This document shows positions 1-7,599 of a DNA stretch of 64,000 nucleotides, piece by piece. Below the pieces are notes generated by a model. That model worked only from the letters and a program-made list of their open reading frames with translations. It had not been told where the DNA came from and did not search any database. The translations under genes and the position numbers were made by a program. Source of the stretch: Kribbella sandramycini (GTDB lineage Bacteria; Actinomycetota; Actinomycetes; Propionibacteriales; Kribbellaceae); NCBI RefSeq assembly GCF_013131805.1, contig NZ_JABJRC010000003.1:496001-560000 (forward strand), read 5' to 3'. Numbering within the stretch: the first letter of the stretch is position 1; each line of letters opens with the position of its first letter.

Positions 1-509
1 GCCCAGTAGCCCTGGGCCGGGTTGTCGATCAGCGAAGTGGTGACGATACAGCGGGCGAACCGGTCGCCGAAGTCGATCAGCGCCTGCGCGACGCCGATGG
101 TCAGCGCGGTCGCGGCGCCGAGGGTGATCAGCGAGCGCAGGATGTCCCGCGCGGACTCGCCGCGGTGGCTCCAGGCGAGCTGGATACAGGCGATGAAGAT
201 GCCGATCACGGCGACGCCGAACGCGATGAAGTGCGTGTTGGTCTGCATCCATTCGACGGTCCCGCTGGCGGGTTCGCCGTTCGGGGTGCCGCGTTCGCCG
301 ACGCCCTGGCCGACCGCGATCGTCGGGACGTAGACCCAGAACGTGCCGATGGTCCCCATCACGACCGTGACCGCCGAGGCGACGGCGTCCAGAATCGGCT
401 CAAAAATCACGGTGATCAACCAATCGACAACAGTGCCGACGACGTTCTTGACCGCTTCCCACACGCAGTCGAGCCAGCTGCCGCACAGCGGGATCAGGAA
501 GGGAGGCAT
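1..509 (-). CDS. VirB6/TrbL-like polytopic membrane protein, C-terminus cut by window edge
   Basis: About 169 residues are visible from the ATG at 509; the rest lies beyond the left edge. The sequence alternates hydrophobic helices with short polar loops. It is a paralogue of the next gene upstream: both start with a short Cys/Trp-containing segment, and both carry the loop SHRGE followed by RDILRSLIT before a hydrophobic helix. Only one base separates its start from the stop of the 511-1416 gene, so the two are co-transcribed. Polytopic proteins of this kind beside a small two-helix protein and a bitopic protein recall VirB6/TrbL inner-membrane parts of type IV secretion systems. The family assignment is inferred from architecture; no catalytic motif is present. 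Confidence 0.6.
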   Translation of the reverse strand, partial: MPPFLIPLCGSWLDCVWEAVKNVVGTVVDWLITVIFEPILDAVASAVTVVMGTIGTFWVYVPTIAVGQGVGERGTPNGEPASGTVEWMQTNTHFIAFGVAVIGIFIACIQLAWSHRGESARDILRSLITLGAATALTIGVAQALIDFGDRFARCIVTTSLIDNPAQGYW

Positions 510-510
510 A

Positions 511-1416
511 TCAGGACGCCTTCGGTGAGACGAACCGCAGGATCGCCGGTAGCGCGACGACGGCGAGCAGCATCATCGTCACCCCCAGCACGATGTTGTA
601 CGCCTGCGGTGCTCCCTTTTCGGGGTTGACCCCTTCGGGTACCGCGGGGACGCGAATCATCATGATGGCGGCCGCGTAGATGAGCGCGGCCACCGGTTTG
701 TAGATGATGAAGGCGCCCAGCCAGGCCAGGGCGCGTTTGAACCACATCATCCCCATCTCGGTGTTGGTCGCCGCCGCGGTGATCGGGAAGACCGCCGTGA
801 GCAGGACGAGCATCCCGTATCTGACGATCATCAACGCCAGTTGGATGATTCCGGTGATCACCATCAGGATACCGACGAAGATCACCAGCCCGATGGTCAG
901 CAACGTCTTGTCGTCCATCAGCGGTTTGGTCATCCGGTTGGCGAGCTCGGTGCCGAAATCCGTCCGGCCGCCGAGCGCCTTGGCGATGATCCATTGCGAG
1001 AACTCGTCGGCGGCGCCGATCAGATTCGACGCGACGAACAGCAGGCCGGCGTTCACCAGCACCATCGTGATCAGCGAGCGCAGGATGTCGCGCAGCGGCT
1101 CCCCGCGGTGCGAGATCGCCATCTGGATCGCGCCGACGATCACCGCCACGGTGGCGACCGCGACCATGATGTACTGCGTCCGCTCGTGCATCCACCAGAC
1201 GGCGCCGTTGCGAGAGATGTCCGGGGTGTCGATCTTGATCCAGAGGAAACCGACGCCGGTCATGATCGCAACGACGGTCTCGATGACCACCTTGGCGATC
1301 GCGTCCAGCAGCATCTCGAAAACATCGGCGAACGCCTGACCGACGATGTCGGTGAGGAACTCGCGGACACAGTCGTCCCAGTTCCACGGCGCGAGGTTGC
1401 ACCCGAGGATCAGCAT
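511..1416 (-). CDS. VirB6/TrbL-like polytopic membrane protein
   Basis: 301 residues with about six or seven hydrophobic helices (near 95-115, 125-145, 185-215, 218-240, 245-265 and 275-298) and a soluble amphipathic N-terminus. It shares the SHRGE/RDILRSLIT loop with the downstream paralogue, so the pair probably arose by duplication. The ATG overlaps the stop of the upstream gene by one base (TGATG), implying translational coupling. It probably forms part of a membrane channel or scaffold; no enzymatic motif is visible. VirB6/TrbL is the best structural analogy, and a conserved actinobacterial membrane protein of unknown function is the conservative name. Confidence 0.65.
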   Translation of the reverse strand: MLILGCNLAPWNWDDCVREFLTDIVGQAFADVFEMLLDAIAKVVIETVVAIMTGVGFLWIKIDTPDISRNGAVWWMHERTQYIMVAVATVAVIVGAIQMAISHRGEPLRDILRSLITMVLVNAGLLFVASNLIGAADEFSQWIIAKALGGRTDFGTELANRMTKPLMDDKTLLTIGLVIFVGILMVITGIIQLALMIVRYGMLVLLTAVFPITAAATNTEMGMMWFKRALAWLGAFIIYKPVAALIYAAAIMMIRVPAVPEGVNPEKGAPQAYNIVLGVTMMLLAVVALPAILRFVSPKAS

Positions 1417-2255
1417 CAGGCCCCCTTGAACCGGACGTAGCCGGCCATCGAGCCGAGCAGGTCGGGCTCGGTGGTGCCGTTGAAGCTGCCGTCGGCCTGC
1501 AGCAGGCCCTTCCAGTCGCCACTGGTCCAGACCATGGTGACCGGGAGGGCGGCGACCCGGCGCTCGTCGAAGGCGACCGCGATCGAGACGATCGCGCGGT
1601 TCGGCTGGTAGTCGAGCACCTTGAAGCCGACGAACTGCGCCGTCTTGACCTCGCTGAACGGGGTCGGGGTGGCCTTGTTCTGCTCGATCGCGACCGTACG
1701 GCCCTTACTCGGCGCGATCCGGTTCGCCAGGACGTCGGGGGTCAGCGCCGGGTTCTTGATCTGGGCCAGCAGGGTGAACGTCGCGAACACCGCGCCGGTC
1801 GGCGAGTGCGCGAAACAGGACCGGACGCCGCGGGCGCTCATCAGCGCCGGCCCGGCCTCCTGCTGGGTCGGGAACAACATGTCGTCCTCGAACTGCCAGG
1901 TGACCCCGGCCGGCGCGATCCGGGGGATACCGGGCGCGGGGCTGACGGTCTTGCAGCCGCCCTTACCGGAGACCGGCGGCGCGCTGGGCGTCGTCGTACC
2001 GACGGGGTCGGTCGGCGTGGCGACCGGCTCGGTCGGCTCTTCGGAGGGCTGCTCGGACGGCGGCCCGGTGACCACCGGGGTCGGCTGCGGGTTGCTGGTC
2101 GACGTCCCGGGATCGCGGACGAAGAACCACAACGCCACGCAGATCAGGATCGCGCCGACGACGATCGCGGCGGCCAGGAAACCGCGCTCCTGCCAGAGCC
2201 CGGTCGGCCCACCGCCGTCCGCGTCGTCGTCGGAACTCCTGCTGAACAGCCCCAC
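1416..2255 (-). CDS. Bitopic membrane protein with proline/threonine-rich stalk and extracytoplasmic domain
   Basis: 279 residues from a GTG start at 2255. A short acidic cytoplasmic tail (about 1-24) precedes one transmembrane helix (about 26-47), a Pro/Thr/Ser-rich stalk (about 50-97), and a soluble domain of about 180 residues beginning near the first of two cysteines (KGGC; the other in RSCFAHS), which could form a disulfide outside the cell. Topology resembles the bitopic VirB8/TcpC-type components of conjugation machines, but no family signature is evident. It overlaps the next gene by one base and sits in the middle of the membrane operon. Confidence 0.6.
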   Translation of the reverse strand: MGLFSRSSDDDADGGGPTGLWQERGFLAAAIVVGAILICVALWFFVRDPGTSTSNPQPTPVVTGPPSEQPSEEPTEPVATPTDPVGTTTPSAPPVSGKGGCKTVSPAPGIPRIAPAGVTWQFEDDMLFPTQQEAGPALMSARGVRSCFAHSPTGAVFATFTLLAQIKNPALTPDVLANRIAPSKGRTVAIEQNKATPTPFSEVKTAQFVGFKVLDYQPNRAIVSIAVAFDERRVAALPVTMVWTSGDWKGLLQADGSFNGTTEPDLLGSMAGYVRFKGA

Positions 2256-2279
2256 CGTCGATCAGCCCCCGGCCGGTTG

Positions 2280-2561
2280 TCAGTTGCCCTGGAGAGCGCC
2301 GACCAGCAGCGTCGCGGACCCGATCACGATGCACGCCGCCAGCACCCAGCCGAGCCGGGCCGCGTGCTCGCCGCCTTCACCGCGACGCTGGCCGACGGCC
2401 ATCATCGCGCCGGCGATCAGGATGCCGAGGACGCAGATGGCGAAGGCGATCCAGCGCACCCAGTCGATGACGAGATCGAGTTTCTCCGCTCCCGGGGGCC
2501 GCTGGCCACCGCCGAGCGGAACCATGGAGGGAATCTCCGAGATGAGATGAGCCAACATCAT
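2280..2561 (-). CDS. Small two-helix membrane protein, VirB2/TrbC-like
   Basis: 93 residues with a short N-terminus and two hydrophobic helices (about 33-57 and 68-90) joined by a charged, Gly-rich cytoplasmic-type loop (GQRRGEGGEH). The size and two-helix hairpin match VirB2/TrbC pilin-like subunits and other small subunits of type IV secretion operons. The match is topological, not sequence-based. It lies 24 bases upstream of the bitopic protein gene and 15 bases downstream of the P-loop-like gene. Two tandem ATGs begin the frame; the first is used here. Confidence 0.6.
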   Translation of the reverse strand: MMLAHLISEIPSMVPLGGGQRPPGAEKLDLVIDWVRWIAFAICVLGILIAGAMMAVGQRRGEGGEHAARLGWVLAACIVIGSATLLVGALQGN

Positions 2562-2576
2562 GCGCGGAACTGCCTT

Positions 2577-3194
2577 TCAGTACGGGGCGGGATAATCCGC
2601 TGGGTTTGACGCGCGAAGAGCGTAGATGGATTCAAGAACTTCGAAAACCTCGTCGGGGGTGTTGTCGGGCGACGGAGCCTCCCCTCTGCGCCACTCCTCG
2701 ATCCAGGGAATGTCCCAGACTCTGGGGACGCCGCCACCGACGATGTCGGCGAAGTCGTCGAGCACCCGGGGCAGCCGTCCGGGGGCGTCCGCGATCAGCA
2801 CCAGGCCGAGCACAGCAACGCCTTGGACGACACCCGAGGCCCATTCGATCGCCGCGCGCTGCGCGGATCGCAGCCCGGAGCCATGTGTCCGGGCGACCAG
2901 GATCACCGGGGTCGGCACCGGGGGCGGCGGAATCGGCCAGCGATGGTTGGCCGCCCGGGTGCCGGGCAGCAACTGCGCCATCGTCGACTCGCCGGCTCCG
3001 CCGTGGACGCCGACCCACCACAAGGTGTCGGCGGCCGGGATCGCGAATTTCGGCAGCCGCTGGTCCTCCGCGGGCGCCGGAACACCGTGTTGCGGGGCCA
3101 CCGGGCCCCGGGGCGCCTGCTCCGCCTGCGACGAAGGCCCCGGCGGCGGACCCGGGGGCGGCGGTTGTTGCTTCGTCCACGGGTTCTGCGTCAT
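2577..3194 (-). CDS. Degenerate ParA/MinD-like P-loop protein (DUF6668-like)
   Basis: 205 residues. The first 45 are a Pro/Gln-rich low-complexity tail; then comes a compact alpha/beta domain opening with WWVGVHGGAGESTMAQL. That segment has the glycine spacing of a deviant Walker A loop, but a Glu stands where the invariant Lys is expected. Later strands (VILVARTHGSG, VLGLVLIADAP) resemble P-loop NTPase core strands. The Shine-Dalgarno GAGGAGG lies four bases before the ATG at 3194, so this looks like the first gene of the operon. Related proteins in actinomycetes sit beside type IV-secretion-like genes. ATP hydrolysis is doubtful without the lysine; a structural role is plausible. Confidence 0.6.
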   Translation of the reverse strand: MTQNPWTKQQPPPPGPPPGPSSQAEQAPRGPVAPQHGVPAPAEDQRLPKFAIPAADTLWWVGVHGGAGESTMAQLLPGTRAANHRWPIPPPPVPTPVILVARTHGSGLRSAQRAAIEWASGVVQGVAVLGLVLIADAPGRLPRVLDDFADIVGGGVPRVWDIPWIEEWRRGEAPSPDNTPDEVFEVLESIYALRASNPADYPAPY

Positions 3195-3446
3195 GAGACC
3201 TCCTCTCGCGATGCGTCACTGGCTGTCGCCCACAGTATTCTCTCGCTTTCCGGGTGTACGTTCGTGACCCATCCACAGGCGAGGATGTTTCTACCCCCTT
3301 GTCGGGGTCAGTGGAGCCGCCGGGCTCACGGGGTTTCTGCCTGCCGGAACTGTCCTGGCATGCCTTCGGGTGCGGTGGACATGCTAGAACGAGTGCGTCG
3401 GCTCCGGATGAACTAGGGAGATTCGTGGCGGGAATGAGAGGTCATC
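3195..3446. promoter_or_regulatory. Divergent intergenic region between the membrane operon and the propeller gene
   Basis: This 252-base gap separates two divergently transcribed units and must hold promoters for both. The minus-side Shine-Dalgarno is at about 3199-3206. No convincing operator palindrome was recognised. Confidence 0.4.
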
Positions 3447-4841
3447 GTGGCTGAGAAGATCCCGTCCTGGCCCAAAGTCAGCATTCATCTGTACGACGAC
3501 CACAACGCCGAGGTGAAGATCGCCGGGCGCAGCCACCCGGTCAACCACCACGACCCGCGGCAGGCGGCGCTCCAGCTGGTCAGCGAGCAGGCCGCGCAGC
3601 TCGGTCGCCCGGTCAAGGCGACCGCGGTCGAGGCCGACGGCACCTCGTGGCCGCTCGTCATCCACCCGGACGGCGAGGTCGAGGCGATCGAGATCGCCCG
3701 GAAGAAGAAGCCGATCTGGCCGATCGTGGTTGCCTTCTCGCTGGCCGGGGTACTCATCGCGGGGACGACGCTCTGGCTGACGGTGCTGCGGCCGAAGGGC
3801 CCGCCGCCTCCGCCGAAGGCGTCGCCGACGCTGCCCGCGTTGCCGCCGCCGAGTATCGCGCCGGACCAGTTCTCCGCGCGGCCGGTGCCGCCGGGGTGGA
3901 CGCCGAAGGCCAGCTGGACGGTCGACATCGCCGCGAACTCGCAGCCGGCCGTCTCGCCGGACGGGTCCGAGGTCGCCGTCCTGACGCAGGACAAGAAGAT
4001 CGCGGTCTTCGACACCGAGGGCAAGGTCAAGTGGCAGGACAAGGTGCCGTCCGGGGTGGACGCGCCGGTCTACACGACGATCGACGGCAAGCCGGTGCTC
4101 GCCGTCGCGAACGACGACACCTTGTACTACTGGGCCGGGAACGGCGCCGAGGCCGTCGAGGTCGCGCTGCCGAACTCGTCGACCGTGCAGTTCTTCGGGA
4201 CGTCGCCGCTCGTCCTGCTCGCCAGTAACGCCGGCGCGAGTGTGGTCAGCGGGGGTGAGCTGAAGCCGGTGCCGAACCAGCCGCGGTTGTCGACGATGCT
4301 GCTCGCCGAAGGGCAGAAGACGTTGATGGCGCGGTACGAGGGGCCGCTGTACTGGAGTGAGCCGGGGCAGCCGCTGCAGACGCTCGAGTTGAAGCCGCCG
4401 AAGGGCGTCAAGGACGTCGAGCGGATCGTTGCCGCCAGCCCGGATCGGGTGCTGGTGTTCTGGAAGGCCGCTGGTCAGGACATGGTGGTCCCGGCCGTGC
4501 ACTCGAGTGCGGACGGTTCGCCCAAGGCGACCTGCGCGGCGGCGAACGTCAACGACAGCCAGAACTGGCAGTGGCTGCCGGACGCCTCGCGCAAGGTCGC
4601 GGCCTGGGGCGAGTGCCTGATCAACTTCAGCACCGGCAAGACCTCGCTCTACCCGAACTTCCGGCCGCTCTCGGTCACCGGCACCACCATCTACGGCTCC
4701 GTCAACAGCAAGCTCGTCACGGTCACCCCCGGCGGCAAGTCCCGCACCATCCCCACCGACACCGCCCGCCCCTGGGGTGTAGCCGGCCCGCACGCCATCG
4801 TCGTCCACGACGACGTCGTGTACGCCCTGGACAAACCGTGA
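3447..4841 (+). CDS. Membrane-anchored PQQ-type beta-propeller protein
   Basis: 464 residues from a GTG start preceded by GAGAGG. Residues 1-85 form a soluble, probably cytoplasmic domain. One transmembrane helix (about 90-113) follows, then a Pro-rich linker (115-145), then an extracytoplasmic beta-propeller in which short blades repeat patterns such as AVSPDGSEVAVLTQD and KIAVFDTEGKVKWQD. The blade signature resembles PQQ/WD-like propellers used as binding platforms, as in BamB. No PQQ-dehydrogenase catalytic residues were recognised. It faces the secretion-like operon at 1-3194 and its stop overlaps the start of a small secreted-peptide gene, suggesting a joint role at the cell surface. 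Confidence 0.7.
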   Translation: MAEKIPSWPKVSIHLYDDHNAEVKIAGRSHPVNHHDPRQAALQLVSEQAAQLGRPVKATAVEADGTSWPLVIHPDGEVEAIEIARKKKPIWPIVVAFSLAGVLIAGTTLWLTVLRPKGPPPPPKASPTLPALPPPSIAPDQFSARPVPPGWTPKASWTVDIAANSQPAVSPDGSEVAVLTQDKKIAVFDTEGKVKWQDKVPSGVDAPVYTTIDGKPVLAVANDDTLYYWAGNGAEAVEVALPNSSTVQFFGTSPLVLLASNAGASVVSGGELKPVPNQPRLSTMLLAEGQKTLMARYEGPLYWSEPGQPLQTLELKPPKGVKDVERIVAASPDRVLVFWKAAGQDMVVPAVHSSADGSPKATCAAANVNDSQNWQWLPDASRKVAAWGECLINFSTGKTSLYPNFRPLSVTGTTIYGSVNSKLVTVTPGGKSRTIPTDTARPWGVAGPHAIVVHDDVVYALDKP

Positions 4842-5110
4842 CCCGTCCACACCCGGCACGCCGGTCGCCCACTCTCCGGCGGCTCGCCGCAAGCACCGCC
4901 GCCCTCACCCTCCTGCTCGTCCCGGCAACCCCCGCCACAGCAACCGAGGACGACCCAGCCCCCACCCGCTGGCCCCGCATCCAGCCCCCCGCCTCCAACG
5001 GCAACGCCGCCGACCCCACCCCCACCCGCTGGCCCCGAATCCAACCCCCCAGCGCCGCCGGCACCGAAGACCCCATCCCCCCCAAATGGCCCAAACCCCG
5101 CCAGCCCTAA
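4838..5110 (+). CDS. Small secreted proline-rich repeat peptide
   Basis: 90 residues beginning at a GTG whose last two bases form part of the preceding stop (GTGA overlap, 4838-4841). An Arg-rich N-terminus and hydrophobic core (LAASTAALTLLLVPAT) ending in ATATA form a Sec-type signal peptide, leaving about 55 mature residues. The mature part is a tandem repeat: PAPTRWPRIQPP, PTPTRWPRIQPP, then a diverged PIPPKWPKPRQP, separated by short Asp/Gly/Ala spacers. No cysteine is present. Codons are extremely C-rich. The family was not recognised. Tight coupling to the propeller gene suggests it is a ligand or partner, which is inference. Confidence 0.6.
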   Translation: MTRPHPARRSPTLRRLAASTAALTLLLVPATPATATEDDPAPTRWPRIQPPASNGNAADPTPTRWPRIQPPSAAGTEDPIPPKWPKPRQP

Positions 5111-5190
5111 CCCCCCACCCAGACGTCCCCCGCCGCAGAACCCAACCCACACCCGCAACCACCGGGTTGGGAATCCTCTCGCCAACCACC

Positions 5191-5400
5191 CACGGCCGGT
5201 AGACACCTGACCCAAGCAAACTGCCCGGCCGCAGACAGACAACGGAACCACCCGACGCCGCCCACCCGACCACCGGCAGGCACCTGCAGAACCCACGCCC
5301 CCACCCGACCACCGGCGGAATACCTGTGGACAACCCACTCACGGCCGGTGGATACCTGAGCCACGCGAACTGCCCGGCCGCAGATGGCCAACGGGACCAC
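5191..5400. repeat. Degenerate direct repeats, non-coding
   Basis: Two 61-base copies at 5191-5251 and 5340-5400, 149 bases apart, match at about 52 of 61 positions; each contains ACTGCCCGGCCGCAGA. Two shorter versions (ACCACCGGC followed by a variant of ACCTG) lie between them near 5269 and 5309. The 520-base gap 5111-5631 holds these repeats, a DnaA-box-like 9-mer, a G-rich stretch at about 5510-5575 and the rplI terminator. No gene was seen. Confidence 0.6.
5325..5333 (-). other. DnaA-box-like 9-mer
   Basis: TGTGGACAA is the exact complement of TTGTCCACA, the actinobacterial DnaA-box form. It is one of five exact boxes in the window. Confidence 0.4.
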
Positions 5401-5578
5401 GAGGAGCGCGAGACAGCCGCGGGAACTTGAGCTGGGTGCGCGACCGCTGTGTGCAGGAGCAGACACAGCGCAGAAAGCAGGTGGGGTGCAGGAGCAGGCG
5501 CGAGTGCAGCCGCAGGTGGGGTGCGGGAGTGGGTGGGGTGGACGGCTGAGCGCGGGTGGGTGGGGGTGGGGAAACACG

Positions 5579-5612
5579 AAGGCCCACGGTCCCGGGTGGG
5601 AGCGTGGGCCTT
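5579..5612 (-). terminator. Hairpin terminator of the rpsF-ssb-rpsR-rplI operon
   Basis: AAGGCCCACG (5579-5588) pairs perfectly with CGTGGGCCTT (5603-5612) across a 14-base loop, starting 20 bases beyond the rplI stop on the minus strand. A short T-containing stretch (CGTGTTTCC) follows. The position and 10-bp stem make it the likely intrinsic terminator. Confidence 0.75.
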
Positions 5613-5631
5613 GGTGGCGGTGAGGCTGGTG

Positions 5632-6078
5632 TCAGCCGGCGGCTACCTCGAGGCGGACCGTGGCGGCCACGTCGGGGTGCAGCTGGACCGAGACCTGGTG
5701 CTTGCCGGTGGTCTTGATCGGCGACGCGATGGCGATCGCGCGCTTCTCGACCAGCGGGCCGCCGGCGGCCTTGATGGCGCCGGCAATGTCGGCCGGGGTG
5801 ACCGAACCGAACAGGCGGCCGGTGTCGCCGGCCTTGACGCCCAGCGTGACGGAGAGCTGCTCGAGCTGGTTCTTGACCTCGCTCGCGTGCTCCTTGCCCT
5901 GGATCGCCCGGGCGTCGCGCGCCCGCTTGATCGACTGGATCTGCTTCTCGGCGCCCCGCGTCCAGCCGATGGCCAGACCGCGCGGAACCAGGTAGTTACG
6001 GCCGTAGCCGTCCTTGACCTCGACGATGTCGCCGGGGTTGCCGAGGCCCTCGACCTCCTGCGCCAGAATGAGCTTCAT
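5632..6078 (-). CDS. rplI: 50S ribosomal protein bL9
   Basis: 148 residues, the usual length. The N-terminal RNA-binding domain opens [19 protein letters not shown] and contains [13 protein letters not shown]; a long connecting helix (about 48-76) leads to the C-terminal alpha/beta domain. It binds 23S rRNA at the base of the L1 stalk. The Shine-Dalgarno GGGAGG sits about eight bases before the ATG. It is the last gene of the operon; dnaB, which often follows rplI in other bacteria, is not present here. Confidence 0.97.
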   Translation of the reverse strand: MKLILAQEVEGLGNPGDIVEVKDGYGRNYLVPRGLAIGWTRGAEKQIQSIKRARDARAIQGKEHASEVKNQLEQLSVTLGVKAGDTGRLFGSVTPADIAGAIKAAGGPLVEKRAIAIASPIKTTGKHQVSVQLHPDVAATVRLEVAAG

Positions 6079-6092
6079 GTTTCGGACCTCCC

Positions 6093-6326
6093 TCAGCGAG
6101 CGGTGCTCGTGTAGGGCAGCAGCGCCACCTCACGAGCGTTCTTGATAGCGGTGGCCACGTCGCGCTGGTGCTGCACGCAGTTCCCGGTCACCCGGCGGGC
6201 GCGGATCTTGCCGCGGTCCGAGATGAACTTCCGCAGCAGCGCGGTGTCCTTGTAGTCGACGTACGTCGCCTTGTCCTTGCAGAAGCCGCAAACCTTCTTC
6301 TTCGGCTTCCGAATGATCTTGGCCAT
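6093..6326 (-). CDS. rpsR: 30S ribosomal protein bS18
   Basis: 77 residues. It has the basic N-terminus, CGFCKDK and TGNCVQHQR, so it is the cysteine-containing (C+) type thought to bind zinc, rather than a zinc-free paralogue. It pairs with bS6 on the small-subunit platform. It lies 14 bases upstream of rplI and downstream of ssb in the conserved order. Confidence 0.96.
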   Translation of the reverse strand: MAKIIRKPKKKVCGFCKDKATYVDYKDTALLRKFISDRGKIRARRVTGNCVQHQRDVATAIKNAREVALLPYTSTAR

Positions 6327-6407
6327 TGTGGTGCTCTCTTCCTACTTCCAGAGCCCGGCACGGGTGCCGGAATGGTCTGTCTTACAGGTCTCGACCCGGG
6401 GACCGGA

Positions 6408-7007
6408 TCAGAACGGAGGCTCCTCCATCGAGCCGCCGCCCTGGTTGGCCCAAGGGTCGTTCTGCGGGGCGGACTGACCGCCGCCGCCACCGCCTTGCTG
6501 GGGGGTCGCCCAGGGGTCGTTCTGCTGGCCGCCGCCACCTTGGTTGCCGCCGCCATAGCCGCCGCCACCCTGGTTACCGCCGCCGTAGCCACCACCTTGG
6601 TTGCCACCGCCACCACCGAACCCGCCGCCGCCGCCGCCTTCGCGGGACGTCTTGGAGATCTTCAGCGTCGCGTACCGCATGCTGGCGCCGATCTCCTCGA
6701 CATCGCACTCGAACACGGTGCGCTTGTTACCGTCGCGGTCGTCGTAGCTGCGGGCCTTCAGACGGCCGTGTACGACGACACGGGATCCTCGGGTCAGCGA
6801 CTCCGCGACGTTCTCGGCGACCTGGCGCCAGACAGCGCACGAGATGAAGAGCGTCTCGCCGTCTTTCCACTCGTTGCTCTGCCGGTCCAGGTTCCGCGGG
6901 GTACAGGCGATCGTGAAGTTCGCCACCGCGGCGCCGGACGGCGTGAAACGCAGCTCCGGGTCACCTGTCAGGTTTCCGATCAGAGTGATGGGTGGTTCAC
7001 CGGCCAT
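6408..7007 (-). CDS. ssb: Single-stranded DNA-binding protein
   Basis: 199 residues. The OB-fold domain (about 1-115) contains [18 protein letters not shown] and [19 protein letters not shown] Gly/Gln-rich flexible linker with repeated GGGNQGGG units follows, including two NDPWA motifs, and the acidic tip ends EEPPF, the contact site for partner proteins. It coats single-stranded DNA in replication and repair. Upstream on the minus strand at 7050-7072, CTGTCGGCG, eight bases and then TACCAA resemble a weak DNA-damage promoter of the RecA-NDp type. The linker repeats probably expanded by slippage. Confidence 0.97.
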   Translation of the reverse strand: MAGEPPITLIGNLTGDPELRFTPSGAAVANFTIACTPRNLDRQSNEWKDGETLFISCAVWRQVAENVAESLTRGSRVVVHGRLKARSYDDRDGNKRTVFECDVEEIGASMRYATLKISKTSREGGGGGGFGGGGGNQGGGYGGGNQGGGGYGGGNQGGGGQQNDPWATPQQGGGGGGQSAPQNDPWANQGGGSMEEPPF

Positions 7008-7099
7008 GACAACTCCTCCTGCTTTCGGGTGTGACTGTGTCCACAGCTATTGGTAGCGGCTGGCGCCGACAGTACCGATAGCTGCTGACGACCCCAGGC

Positions 7100-7390
7100 T
7101 CAGTGCTGGTCCGGCCGAATGACCTTGGTGCGGAGGATCGACTCGTTCAGCGTGAGCTGACGGTCAAGCTCCTTCACCACCGCGGGTGTCGCGGTCAGGT
7201 CGATGACGGCGTAGATGCCTTCGGCCTTCTTCTTGACGTCGTACGCAAGCTTGCGGCGGCCCCAGATGTCGAGCTTCTCGACGGTGCCACCCTCCTTGCG
7301 GACGATGTTCAGGTACGTGTCGATGGACGGTTCGACCGTGCGCTCGTCGAGCTCCGGGTCGAGAATCACCATGACTTCATAACGACGCAT
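7100..7390 (-). CDS. rpsF: 30S ribosomal protein bS6
   Basis: 96 residues. The ATG at 7390 is preferred over an in-frame start 36 bases upstream because AAGGAGGTGG lies just before it and the protein then begins [14 protein letters not shown] as in the family. It contains [16 protein letters not shown]. It heterodimerises with bS18 on the 30S platform and is the first gene of rpsF-ssb-rpsR-rplI. Confidence 0.95.
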   Translation of the reverse strand: MRRYEVMVILDPELDERTVEPSIDTYLNIVRKEGGTVEKLDIWGRRKLAYDVKKKAEGIYAVIDLTATPAVVKELDRQLTLNESILRTKVIRPDQH

Positions 7391-7421
7391 GCGCGAACTC
7401 CACCTCCTTCGGACTTTGGCG

Positions 7422-7487
7422 GCCACGGTCTTTCCGTGGCAGGAGGGCGATGCGATTGCACTTCACACCGGCACTTGCCGCCGGTGT
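7422..7487 (-). promoter_or_regulatory. Two-hairpin leader upstream of rpsF
   Basis: On the transcribed minus strand, ACACCGGC (7487-7480) pairs with GCCGGTGT (7472-7465) over a 7-base loop, and GCCACGG (7440-7434) pairs with CCGTGGC (7428-7422) over AAAGA. A TTGACA-like hexamer (7490-7485) overlaps the first stem, so either this stem is transcribed from a promoter further upstream or the hexamer is the -35 and only the second hairpin is in the mRNA. rpsF leaders in many bacteria carry an S6:S18-binding autoregulatory hairpin; this is a candidate. Confidence 0.4.
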
Positions 7488-7599
7488 CAAGCAACGAGCC
7501 CGGTCGATGGACCGGGCCACATCCGAAAGAATACCAGCGTTCGGACGCCGTCCTGACCATATCCACAGGCCTTCACAAGCGTCGAAGACTACCGGCTGT

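Noticed and set aside
1..3194. Integrated conjugative element
   Set aside because: No integrase, relaxase, att-like repeat or tRNA is visible, and the neighbours are core genes.
3384..4892. 502-codon minus-strand frame
   Set aside because: Antisense to the propeller gene, which has a clear transmembrane helix and repeated blades.
5510..5575. G-quadruplex or functional G-rich element
   Set aside because: GGGTGGGTGGGGGTGGGG could fold, but G-runs are common in this genome and nothing nearby suggests a role.
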